Shown here: in pieces, positions 31,386 through 39,331 of the stretch | Numbering within the stretch: position 1 is the first letter of the stretch | Layout: each line of letters opens with the position of its first letter | Assembly: GCF_030269485.1 (NCBI RefSeq) | Contig: NZ_BSTL01000020.1 | Span: 56,549-120,548, forward strand | Origin: Actinoplanes sp. NBRC 103695 | Lineage (GTDB): Bacteria > Actinomycetota > Actinomycetes > Mycobacteriales > Micromonosporaceae | DNA length: 64,000 nt | Direction: 5' to 3' | Program-made: the position numbers and the translations under genes | Notes under the pieces: generated by a model | Seen by the model: only the letters and a program-made list of their open reading frames with translations | Told to the model about the DNA's origin: nothing | Databases searched by the model: none

Positions 31386-31745
31386 GGCATGCGAGCCGAT
31401 CAGCAAAGCCGGCACGGACGACGGGTCAAGCCCCGCCGCACCAGGCTTGACCCGAGAAGGCGTCTCGAGACGGCCGAGCGGCCCGACGAGATGAGGGCGA
31501 CCCGTTCGGACCGCGATCCCTGGCCAGGCCAGGGGAATCCGGGTTGGGCTACGAGGAACCGGGGCAGTCAAGGGGACCGGCGCCGCGCCTCGGGATCCGA
31601 GAGAGGCCAAAGGGATCCGGTGAGGCCAAAGGGATCTGGGTCGCGCCGAGGTTAGGCGAGGGGTTTGGGTCGGGCCAGGGATCCGGATCACGCCGGGGGC
31701 AGGCGGAGGGATTCGGTCGGGCCAGGGTAGGCGAGCGGATTCGGG
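31386..31745. other. purine-rich, repeat-like intergenic region
   Basis: 360 bp without a supportable gene. The plus strand is G/A-rich and contains scattered repeats of GGGATCCGG, GAGGCCAAAGGGATC (twice in tandem near 31605 and 31622) and TCGGGCCAGGG (twice). It lies at the 3' end of the minus-strand transglutaminase gene. The ORFs it contains are shadows of its composition. Confidence 0.6.
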
Positions 31746-32546
31746 TCAGGGCCGGGGGATCCGGGGATCGCTGTGGTAGGCCTCTTGCGCCCGCTCCAAC
31801 GGCCCGCCGGCAGCGCTTACCGCGGCGAGTGAGTCCAGCAGGGTGACATCAGCGGCCGGCAACTCGTCGTAGTGGATCGGGATGAGGCCCCAGTTGTCCC
31901 AGGGGAGGGATTCGACCGAGTTGAGGGCGGCCAGGTCGCGGATCACGTTGCCCTGGATCTCCCACATGCCGCTCAGGCCGGCGGAATGGACGCCCAGCGT
32001 GGACGAGTCTCGGGTGCCGGCTCGGCACTCCTGCCATGCCTGGCCGCCGACCAGGAAACCGTCTCGGGGCACATCCAGTGGGTCGACCTTGTGGTCGGTG
32101 TAGGTGCCGGGGTCGGCGCTCAGGATCTGCGCGTCGACCAGGCGCCACTCGTCGTCCGCCCAGATCTCGGCGACCCAGTGGTCGTCCGCGAAACCGTCGG
32201 CGAAGTAAGTCGAGAAGCCGGCGCGTGCGCGAGCGGGGCGGCCCTGGGAACGCAGGATCGAGACGAGCAGCACGGCGAAGTCGCGGCACGTCCCGGCGAA
32301 CCGTTTCTCCGGCGCGCGGGGCGCCAGCGTGCCCAGGTGGCCGAGAATTGCCGCCACATCGCGGGTGTCCGCCTCGGACCGGCGTGACGACGGCAGCGTG
32401 AAACCGAACGCCGCCGTCCAGTCGCGGTGGACCATCACGCCGCCGATCACCCTGGCCAGCTCGGTGAGATCCGACGGCAGACCCTGGAACAGGGCGCTGC
32501 GTGCGCCGGGGTCGGTCACCGCACTGTGACGTCGATAGAAGTCCAT
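31746..32546 (-). CDS. transglutaminase-like (papain-fold) protein
   Basis: 266 residues. A catalytic triad is visible: Cys in KRFAGTCRDFAVLLVSILRS, His in FADGFADDHWVAEIW and Asp in EWRLVDAQI. The order and spacing match the bacterial transglutaminase-core superfamily, which includes peptidases and amidases rather than true transglutaminases. No signal peptide, so cytoplasmic. The C-terminal 90 residues do not match the core. The start ATG 32546 is well placed 30 bp downstream of the hemolysin III gene. Confidence 0.88.
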   Translation of the reverse strand: MDFYRRHSAVTDPGARSALFQGLPSDLTELARVIGGVMVHRDWTAAFGFTLPSSRRSEADTRDVAAILGHLGTLAPRAPEKRFAGTCRDFAVLLVSILRSQGRPARARAGFSTYFADGFADDHWVAEIWADDEWRLVDAQILSADPGTYTDHKVDPLDVPRDGFLVGGQAWQECRAGTRDSSTLGVHSAGLSGMWEIQGNVIRDLAALNSVESLPWDNWGLIPIHYDELPAADVTLLDSLAAVSAAGGPLERAQEAYHSDPRIPRP

Positions 32547-32576
32547 GCGACGACCCTAGGACAGAGGTACGACAGT

Positions 32577-33254
32577 TCAGGCGTACAGCGAGAAGTAGAT
32601 CGCGATCTGGTGGCAGATGGCCGCGATGAGCGTGCAGGCGTGGAAGAACTCGTGGTGGCCGAAGACCGTGGGCCACGGGTTGGGGCGGCGCAGGGCGTAG
32701 AAGACCGCGCCGGCGCTGTAGGCCACGCCGCCGGCGCAGAGCAGGACCAAGGGGACGACGCCGCCGTTCCGCAGGACCTGCGGCATGATCGCCACGGCGC
32801 CCCACCCCAGGGCCAGGTAGAGCGGCGCGCTCGCCCAGCGGGGCAGGTGCGGCCAGATCGTCTTGAGGGCCACGCCGCCGAGGGCCCCGCCCCAGATCAG
32901 GCTGAGCGTGAGCACGGCCTGCGAGGTGGGAAGCAGCAGCACGCAGAACGGTGTGTAGGTGCCCGCGATGAAAATGAAGATCATCGAGTGGTCCATGCGG
33001 CGCATGATCTGGTAGCCGCGTTCGGACCAGACACGGCGGTGGTAGAGCGCGCTGATGCCGAAGAGGCCGCACACCGTGATGCTGTAGATGAGGACGCTGA
33101 CGAACGGGGCGATGCCTGGCCGGGTCGCCGCGATCGAGCAGAGCACGATGCCGCACACCAGCGCGACGAAGAAGGCGTACTGGTGAAGCCGGCCGCGCAG
33201 CCGCGGCTTGCCGAGGTCGGCAGGCTTCATCCGGAAGGGCGCGGAAGTGGTCAC
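32577..33254 (-). CDS. hemolysin III/PAQR-family membrane protein
   Basis: 225 residues from GTG 33254 with seven membrane helices. Signature sequences are KPRLRGRLHQYAFFVALVCG at the start, FGISALYHRRVWSERGYQIM with a conserved His, MRRMDHSMIFIFIAGTYTPF, and FGHHEFFHACTLIAAICHQI with the last metal-binding His pair. The PAQR/HlyIII family includes metal-dependent membrane hydrolases; haemolytic activity is not implied. Upstream, CAGGTTAC-N10-GTTACCTG (33261-33286) is a possible regulatory site. Confidence 0.93.
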   Translation of the reverse strand: MTTSAPFRMKPADLGKPRLRGRLHQYAFFVALVCGIVLCSIAATRPGIAPFVSVLIYSITVCGLFGISALYHRRVWSERGYQIMRRMDHSMIFIFIAGTYTPFCVLLLPTSQAVLTLSLIWGGALGGVALKTIWPHLPRWASAPLYLALGWGAVAIMPQVLRNGGVVPLVLLCAGGVAYSAGAVFYALRRPNPWPTVFGHHEFFHACTLIAAICHQIAIYFSLYA

Positions 33255-33308
33255 GCAATCCAGGTTACGTTGGCGTAGGTTACCTGCAAGTAGGGCTAAG
33301 TCACATAG

Positions 33309-35075
33309 TCATGCGTCAAGGCCGCGCAGGACCAGTGGCAACCGGACATCGCCGTCGGAACCGACCACGATCGGCACACCCCAGTCCTGCCGGGTGAGGT
33401 GGCAGGCGGCGTGTTCCACGTCGGCGTCGCAGGTGGCGGCCTGGGCCACGACCTGAAGCACGCCCGTACCCTCGGCGAGAACGAGGCGGCGGTTCAGTTG
33501 CGTCGTCACGCCTCCGCCCTCGACCAGCAGGGACGGCGGCGAGGCCGAGACGGTCAACCGGGTGGACGGGCCGAACTGCTCGTCCAGCTTCTGGCCGGGC
33601 GCCGGCGTGAAGATCACGTCGAGCGTCACCGGGCCGGCCGCCAGGTACGACGGTGGACGCTCGGTCTTGTGCCGTTCGCCGCTGACCTGGCTGCTCACCG
33701 CGCCGGGCGCCAGCCGCACGAGGCGGTGCGCGCCGGACTCGACGACAAGCACCTGACCGGCCGTCGTGACCAAGATGTCGCTGGGTTCGGAAAGGCCGGA
33801 ATCGATCGTGGAGACCGCCTTTGACAACGGGTCGTAACGGCGGATCGCCCCGTTGTAGGTATCGGCGATCAGCACGTCGCCGTCCGGCAGCGCGGCCACC
33901 CCGAGCGGGTGCTGGAGCAACGCCTCGGCAGCCGGGCCGTCGACGTGGCCGAAGTCGAACAGGCCCTGGCCGACCGCGGTGTGCAACTCGCCGTCCTCGA
34001 TCCAGCGCAGCGCGGACGTCTCACTGTCGGCGATCCACAGCCGGTCGCCGGCCGCGGACAGGCCGGACGGCTGCGCCATCCAGACATCCGGGAGAGGTCC
34101 GTCGCGGAGGGACTCGACGGTGGTTCCGGCATAGACCCCGACGGTACGACGGACCGGGTCGAACCACCACAACTGGTGGATGCCGGCCATCGCGATGATC
34201 ACCTTGTCGTCGAACCAGGCCAGGTCCCACGGCGAGGAGAGGTCGGCGGACAACGCGTCGTGCGCGTGATCGTCCACCGTGGAACGCCACGGCTTCCCGC
34301 TGCCCGCGACCGTGATCACCTCGCCGGTGTCCAGCTTGAGCCCGCGCAACAGGTGGTTGACGGTGTCCGCGACCACCACGTCGTACCCGGCGACCTCCGC
34401 GGTCTTCTCCGGAAGAAGCAACAGCCCCTGTGGCTCGGCGAAGCCGCCCACGATCCGGCGCACCTCGTCGAAGGAAGGCGTGAGCTCGACGATCGCGTGC
34501 CGGGCCGAGTCGGACACCAGCAGGTTGCCGCCGGGCAACTCGATCGCCTTGCCGGGGAAACGCAACATCGTGTCGGCGGGCGCCGGCGGCACGTACGGCG
34601 AATCACCGTGCCGCAGCCCACCCTCCGCGACCAGCTCGTCGATCAGGCGGGACAGGCCCTCGGCGTGACCCTCGCCGGCCATCGACGCGACCAGGTAGCC
34701 GCGCTGGTCGACCACCGCGAGCGTCGGCCACGCCTTGGCCGCGTACTGCTGCCACATCGTCATGTCGACGTCATCCAGCACCGGGTGGTGCACGCCGTAG
34801 CGTTCCACCGCCGCGGCCAGCGCCTCCGGGTCGCGCTCGTGCTCGAACTTCGGCGAGTGCACGCCGATCACGACTAGCACGTCGCCGTACTTCTGCTCCA
34901 GCGGCCGCAGCTCGTCGAGCACATGCAGGCAGTTGATGCAGCAGAACGTCCAGAAGTCGAGCAGGACGATCTTGCCGCGCAGGTCGGCCAGCGTGACCGG
35001 CTCGCCGCCGGTGTTCAGCCAGCCGCGGCCACGCAGCTCCGGGGCCCGCACTCGCGGGCCCAGCTCGATCGCCAT
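33309..35075 (-). CDS. thioredoxin-like and NHL-repeat fusion protein
   Basis: 588 residues from ATG 35075, which shares its first base with the stop of the upstream gene (TGATG). Residues 1-150 form a TlpA/AhpC-like thioredoxin domain with GKIVLLDFWTFCCINCLHVL, so the active-site motif is CCINC. Residues 180-480 hold NHL-type beta-propeller blades (LLVSDSARHAIVELTP, DVVVADTVNHLLRGLKL, VLIADTYNGAIRRYDP), followed by a beta C-terminal domain (about 490-588). This fusion is known in bacteria and human NHLRC2. A redox role at a surface or protein partner is likely. No signal peptide. Confidence 0.9.
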   Translation of the reverse strand: MAIELGPRVRAPELRGRGWLNTGGEPVTLADLRGKIVLLDFWTFCCINCLHVLDELRPLEQKYGDVLVVIGVHSPKFEHERDPEALAAAVERYGVHHPVLDDVDMTMWQQYAAKAWPTLAVVDQRGYLVASMAGEGHAEGLSRLIDELVAEGGLRHGDSPYVPPAPADTMLRFPGKAIELPGGNLLVSDSARHAIVELTPSFDEVRRIVGGFAEPQGLLLLPEKTAEVAGYDVVVADTVNHLLRGLKLDTGEVITVAGSGKPWRSTVDDHAHDALSADLSSPWDLAWFDDKVIIAMAGIHQLWWFDPVRRTVGVYAGTTVESLRDGPLPDVWMAQPSGLSAAGDRLWIADSETSALRWIEDGELHTAVGQGLFDFGHVDGPAAEALLQHPLGVAALPDGDVLIADTYNGAIRRYDPLSKAVSTIDSGLSEPSDILVTTAGQVLVVESGAHRLVRLAPGAVSSQVSGERHKTERPPSYLAAGPVTLDVIFTPAPGQKLDEQFGPSTRLTVSASPPSLLVEGGGVTTQLNRRLVLAEGTGVLQVVAQAATCDADVEHAACHLTRQDWGVPIVVGSDGDVRLPLVLRGLDA

Positions 35076-38000
35076 CAGCTGCGAGGCTTGAGGCAGAGGA
35101 CCTGGGAGCGGCCGTCGCTGGTCGGGTTCAGCACGTACGGCTGGCCGGGATCGGCGCACTTCTCCTTGGCGTCGGTGACCGACACCACCTCGAACGAGCC
35201 CGAGTCGCTGCAGGTCGCCTTGACCGCCTCGTCACCGTCCCGCTTCACGCACTCGCCGGCCTTGACGTCGAACCCGGCGCCGGCGCCGTCGTCGCCGCCA
35301 CCCGAGAACAGGTAGACCAGCCCGAACACCAGGCCCAGGCCGAGCACACAGACCAGCACCACGATCAGCACGATCGGGAACATCCGCACCTTGCCCGGCG
35401 CGGGCGCGTCCGGCTTGGCCGCGGCCTCCGCCTCGGGCCGGAACTGTTCGAAGCGGCCCTGGTCGTCGTCGGGCACCGACCCGGCCGGCGTCGGCCAGTT
35501 GGTGGTCTGCTCCGGTCCCGGTGGCGTCACCGTGCCCGAGGTCGACTGTCCCGGGTAGACGCCACCCATCCGCGGGCGGTCACCCTCCATCCCCGGCGGG
35601 GGTGGCTGGGCGCCGGGCGGCGGGAAGCCGTCCACGCGCGGCGGAGCGGCGTGCATCTGCGGCAGGGCGCCCGGCGGAACGTACTGCTGGCCGCGGCCGG
35701 AGATGTCCGTCGTGTGCTCGCCGTAGTGGTCGGGCGCCCCCGGCGGTCCGGCCGGGTTGTGCGGCAGGCCCGGCGGTGGTCCGGCCGGTCGGCCGCGACC
35801 GGCCACGTCGGTGGTGTGTTCCGAGTACGGAGTACCGCTCGGCGGCGCATCCGGCTGACCCGGCGGCGGGCCGCTCGGCGGGGTGACCCGGGCGCTGGCC
35901 GCAGGTCGGGGCGCCTGTCCCAGCCCGAGAGCTTGACCCATTCCGGGCGCTTGGCTCTGGCCTTGGCTCTGGCCTGGCGCCTGGCCGAAGCCGGGGTCCT
36001 GGCCTGGCGCCTGGCCGAAGCCCGGCCCCTGGCCCGGTGCCTGGCCGAAGCCCTGGCCCGGTGCCTGGCCGAAGCCTGGCCCCTGGCCCGGTGCCTGGCC
36101 GAAGCCCTGGCCCGGCGACTGCGGCGCGGCCGACGGCGGTCCGCCGGGGCGCTGGTACATGCCGTGGTCCGGCGATCCGGCCGGGCCCGCCTGGTCCTCC
36201 GGGTCGGACTTGGAACGCTTGTCCCACGGCCAGGCGCCGTCGTCCTGCGGCTGGTCGTCCTCCGGCGGGGTGGGCGCGGCCGGGCGGCCGTACACCCGGG
36301 CCTGCGGAGCCGGGGCCTGCGGGACTTCTTCGCGGGACACGGCCTGGCCGCTCACCGGGACGGAAGCGCTGGCCGAGACCGGGCGTGCGCTGCCCTTGGC
36401 GGGGCCATTCTGGTCGGCAGAGTCGCGCGACTGCGGAACACCGCCGGGGTCGCGCGGCTGTGGAACACCGCTGGAGTCGCGCGGCTGCGGGACGCCGCGG
36501 GGTTCGCCCGAGGTCGGCGCGGCGGCGAAGGACGCGCCTGCCGGGAACGCGCCACCGGCAGCGGCCGCCGGCGAGCCGGGCGGCGCGTCGTAGGGGTCGG
36601 CTCCGGGGGCACCCGACGGCGGGGTGGGGGGTCCGCTCGAGGCAAAAGAGGCCCCGGGTACGCGCTGAGCGCCGAACGTGTTGCCGGGCTGGCCGCCACG
36701 GGACTCGGGGCTACCGGGCCGTGCGCCGAACGGCGACCCGGACGAGGGCTCGTCACCGGGACGCCCACCAAAGGGCTGCTCCTCGGAGCGCCCGCCGAAG
36801 GGCTCGTCACCCGGGCGGGAACCGAAAGGCGACTCGCCGGCGCTGAACGGGCCGTCGGAGGACGGCTCGCTGCCGGGGCGGGTGCCGAAGGGGCCGCCGG
36901 ACGAGGGCTCGCCGCCGGGGCGGGTGCCGAAGGGGCCGCCGGACGCAGGCTCAGAGCCGGGGCGGGTGCCGAAGGGGCCGCCGGACGCGGGCTCGGGGCT
37001 GTTGCCGAAGGGTCCGCCGGAAGACGGGCCCGGGTGAGCACCGAAAGGCGGTTCAGATGCGGGGCCCGCGCCGTAGGGCTCGGGGGCGGCACCGAACGGC
37101 TGCTGCTGGCCCTCGCCGGAGCGGGGTCCGAACGGTGACGCCGACGCGGCCTCGCTGCCGGGTGGCTGGCCGTAAGGCGAATCGCTGGGCGGCTGGCCGT
37201 AAGGCGAATCGCTGGGCGGCTGGCCGTAAGGCGAATCGCTGGGCGGCTGGCCGTAAGGCGAATCGCTGGGCGGCTGGCCGTAGGGCGAATCGCTGGGCGG
37301 CTGGCCGTAGGGCGAACCGCTGGGTGGCGGGCCGAAGGGCGAATCGCTGGGCGGCTGACCGTAAGGCGAACCGCTCGGCGGCGGGCCGTAGGGAGAACCT
37401 GCGGCCGGCTCGGAACGCGGGCCGAAAGGCGTGGCGGCTGGGTCTTCGGGCCGCGCGCCGAAGGGCGACGCCTGGTCGGCGGACTGGTCGTCGGTGCCGG
37501 GACGCTGACCGAAGGGCGGCTGAGCGGGCGGCGGGTCGAAGGAGCCGTCGCCGGGGCGCTGACCGAACGGCGACTGGGGCGGCGGGCCGAAGGAGCCGGG
37601 GCCGTCGTCGCCGGGGCGCTGGCCGAAGAGCGCGCCCGCGCCGGGCGCGTTCCCGGGCCGCGGACCGAACGGTCCGTCGCTGTTGGACTGGTCGTCGGCT
37701 GCGGGGTCGGCGCCGTTGGGCGCGCCGAAGACGGTGCCGCCGGGGCGGCCGAAAGGTGATCCGCCGGCGGACGGCTGGTCACTGGGAGTAGCCGGGGAGT
37801 CGAAGGCGGATCCGCTCGGTGGCGGTCCCTCACCACGGCGAGTGAGACCGAACACACCACCGCCGGGCTTGGGGGGGTCGGCGGGGCGGCTGGCGTTCGA
37901 GAAACCGGAGAACGACTCCACCTGGTTGGGCATGGACGGCTGGCGCTGGGGCAGCGGGCCACCACCGTCGGCCACCTGCGGCGGCTCCTGCGGCTGGCGC

Positions 38001-38743
38001 TGCGGCAACGACCCGCCGAACGGCGAGCCGGACCCCGGCGGCGGACCGAACGAGGAGTCCCCGAACGGGGAATCGCCGGGCGGCGGGCCGAACGACGAAT
38101 CGCCGGGCGGCGGACCGAACGAGGAATCGCCAGGGGGCGGGCCGAAGGGTGAGTCGCCGGCGGGCGGGCCGAAAGGGGAGTCCGCGGACGGCTGGCGGAC
38201 CGGGAGTTCGCCGCCGGCCTGTCCGCCGCCGAGTCCGGAACCGGGCTGGCGCGATGGCATGCCCTGGTCACTCGGCGGGGTGCCCTGGTCGCCCTGCGGG
38301 GTGAAGGTGCCGTCTGACAGGTGGGTCAGCGTGGCGCCGGGAACCCGGGACTGCTGGTCGCCGAAGGGCCGCTGGTCAGCAGGCTGGCCCTGGCCACGGT
38401 GCGGCGAACCGGCCGCGAAGCCGGTGTAGTCACCGGTCCGCGCGCCGGAGCGGTACGGGTGCTCGTCCGGCTCGTCGGCAGCCGGGGAACCGGCCGCGGG
38501 ACCTGCCGTGGGCACGCCGTAGCGATTGCCGGGCGCCTCGGGAAAGGACCTGCTCGCGGGCGGTGGGACGGCAGGCACCACGAAGGGCGACCCGCCGTTC
38601 GGGGTGCTCTGCGGCGGCGGGCCGTAGGTGTGCGGCTCGCGCTCGCCGTCGGAGTCGGGCGGGAAGCCGTCCGGGCCCGGACCGCTGTTGCCCGACGTGG
38701 CCTCGGCCGGTTGCCGACCGGCGTGGTGCCCCTCGGACGTCAT
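35075..38743 (-). CDS. 1222-residue Gly/Pro/Ser repeat protein with C-terminal LppU-like extracellular domain
   Basis: About 1,090 residues of low-complexity sequence are built from short units such as SPFGPPPGD, SPYGQPPSD, GGPFGTRPG and GFGQAPGQ. Then come a basic anchor, one membrane helix (MFPIVLIVVLVCVLGLGLVF) and a 75-residue extracellular domain beginning KAGECVKRDGDEAVKATC and ending VLCLKPRS, like the Cys-rich module of the LppU/SCO3897 family. Topology: disordered part in the cytoplasm, small domain outside. Coupled to the thioredoxin/NHL gene by a TGATG overlap. The disordered part may tether or phase-separate; that is inference. Confidence 0.8.
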   Translation of the reverse strand: MTSEGHHAGRQPAEATSGNSGPGPDGFPPDSDGEREPHTYGPPPQSTPNGGSPFVVPAVPPPASRSFPEAPGNRYGVPTAGPAAGSPAADEPDEHPYRSGARTGDYTGFAAGSPHRGQGQPADQRPFGDQQSRVPGATLTHLSDGTFTPQGDQGTPPSDQGMPSRQPGSGLGGGQAGGELPVRQPSADSPFGPPAGDSPFGPPPGDSSFGPPPGDSSFGPPPGDSPFGDSSFGPPPGSGSPFGGSLPQRQPQEPPQVADGGGPLPQRQPSMPNQVESFSGFSNASRPADPPKPGGGVFGLTRRGEGPPPSGSAFDSPATPSDQPSAGGSPFGRPGGTVFGAPNGADPAADDQSNSDGPFGPRPGNAPGAGALFGQRPGDDGPGSFGPPPQSPFGQRPGDGSFDPPPAQPPFGQRPGTDDQSADQASPFGARPEDPAATPFGPRSEPAAGSPYGPPPSGSPYGQPPSDSPFGPPPSGSPYGQPPSDSPYGQPPSDSPYGQPPSDSPYGQPPSDSPYGQPPSDSPYGQPPGSEAASASPFGPRSGEGQQQPFGAAPEPYGAGPASEPPFGAHPGPSSGGPFGNSPEPASGGPFGTRPGSEPASGGPFGTRPGGEPSSGGPFGTRPGSEPSSDGPFSAGESPFGSRPGDEPFGGRSEEQPFGGRPGDEPSSGSPFGARPGSPESRGGQPGNTFGAQRVPGASFASSGPPTPPSGAPGADPYDAPPGSPAAAAGGAFPAGASFAAAPTSGEPRGVPQPRDSSGVPQPRDPGGVPQSRDSADQNGPAKGSARPVSASASVPVSGQAVSREEVPQAPAPQARVYGRPAAPTPPEDDQPQDDGAWPWDKRSKSDPEDQAGPAGSPDHGMYQRPGGPPSAAPQSPGQGFGQAPGQGPGFGQAPGQGFGQAPGQGPGFGQAPGQDPGFGQAPGQSQGQSQAPGMGQALGLGQAPRPAASARVTPPSGPPPGQPDAPPSGTPYSEHTTDVAGRGRPAGPPPGLPHNPAGPPGAPDHYGEHTTDISGRGQQYVPPGALPQMHAAPPRVDGFPPPGAQPPPPGMEGDRPRMGGVYPGQSTSGTVTPPGPEQTTNWPTPAGSVPDDDQGRFEQFRPEAEAAAKPDAPAPGKVRMFPIVLIVVLVCVLGLGLVFGLVYLFSGGGDDGAGAGFDVKAGECVKRDGDEAVKATCSDSGSFEVVSVTDAKEKCADPGQPYVLNPTSDGRSQVLCLKPRS
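37157..37400 (-). repeat. 27-bp in-frame minisatellite encoding SPYGQPPSD
   Basis: Seven copies of SPYGQPPSD, six of them contiguous, plus related SPFGPPPSG and SPYGPPPSG units are encoded here with near-identical 27-bp DNA units. Boundaries are approximate. Other repeat blocks in the same gene lie near 35.95-36.1, 36.85-37.0 and 38.04-38.17 kb. Confidence 0.9.
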
Positions 38744-39021
38744 ATCCGCCTCCTGAAATCGACTTCTGGCCGGACAGCATCGCGAGGGCGCTTACCCCGT
38801 CGGTGTGCGCGCACACCGACGTGACCGCGCCCATCGACCGGCCTTGCCGTGCGAGACCGTCGGCCCGCGGGGAAGAGGGCGCCGATCCCGGTCGCGGCCC
38901 CGAACGGTACCGACCGGGCTGGCGACCGTGCCCAACCGTACCGGGCGTTGCGGCTAGTCGGAACTCCGGTGTACGTCCATGGGCGTCACATTCAGTACAG
39001 ATCGGAACCCCGAAAAAAGAT
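38744..39021. other. intergenic region upstream of the repeat protein, with one long palindrome
   Basis: No gene is supported here. The minus-strand promoter of the repeat protein must lie here. The only strong structure is the palindrome listed at 38798-38821. Confidence 0.6.
38798..38821. promoter_or_regulatory. 24-bp perfect palindrome, operator candidate
   Basis: The left half CGTCGGTGTGCG (38798-38809) is the exact complement of the right half (38810-38821), with no spacer. It lies 55-78 bp upstream of the start of the repeat protein, in the position of a promoter element. The regulator is unknown. Confidence 0.6.
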
Positions 39022-39049
39022 GGCCCGCCCGGTGGGAACCGGGCGGGCC
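39022..39049 (-). terminator. Rho-independent terminator of the 45-residue gene
   Basis: GGCCCGCCCGGT (39022-39033) and ACCGGGCGGGCC (39038-39049) with a 4-nt loop form a perfect 12-bp stem. On the minus strand it is followed by ATCTTTTTTC, a proper T tract, so it terminates the small upstream gene at 39070-39207. Confidence 0.93.
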
Positions 39050-39069
39050 TCTCTGGGGGACAGGTCGGT

Positions 39070-39207
39070 CTAGTAGAAGCGTCGCTGCGCGAAGATCGCG
39101 ATCTCGTCGCGCATGGACTGGGTCGGAGCCGACTGCCACGCGCGCTCGAGAGCGCGGTTCTCACGGGAGATAACGCGGCGGCGGCGGATGCGGTCGATCA
39201 TGCTCAC
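39070..39207 (-). CDS. 45-residue conserved basic protein
   Basis: GTG at 39207 (AGGAAG nine bases upstream) to TAG at 39070-39072; an ATG at 39201 is the alternative. The product starts MSMIDRIRRRRVISRENRAL, continues ERAWQSAPTQSMRDEIAIFA and ends QRRFY. Very basic, helical, and I recognise its C-terminal DEIA pattern from small conserved actinobacterial proteins. Its own terminator supports a real transcription unit. Function unknown. Confidence 0.8.
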   Translation of the reverse strand: MSMIDRIRRRRVISRENRALERAWQSAPTQSMRDEIAIFAQRRFY

Positions 39208-39331
39208 GGGTGCTCACTTCCTCGTCTTAGGTGCACCCCTAGTGTGCGCCCACCCAAGACGAGGAACCAAACAATTCGATGGTGATCCCGAGCACTCGCC
39301 TACGATTCGTAGGTTGAGATACCCGGTTGCC

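Noticed and set aside
33261..33286. Operator of the hemolysin III gene (CAGGTTAC-N10-GTTACCTG).
   Set aside because: One mismatch and position almost on the start codon; kept only as a remark in the gene entry.
35651..37138. Long plus-strand frames opposite the repeat protein.
   Set aside because: Arg/Gly/Ala shadows; the minus frame has a membrane helix, an LppU-like domain and a coupled start.
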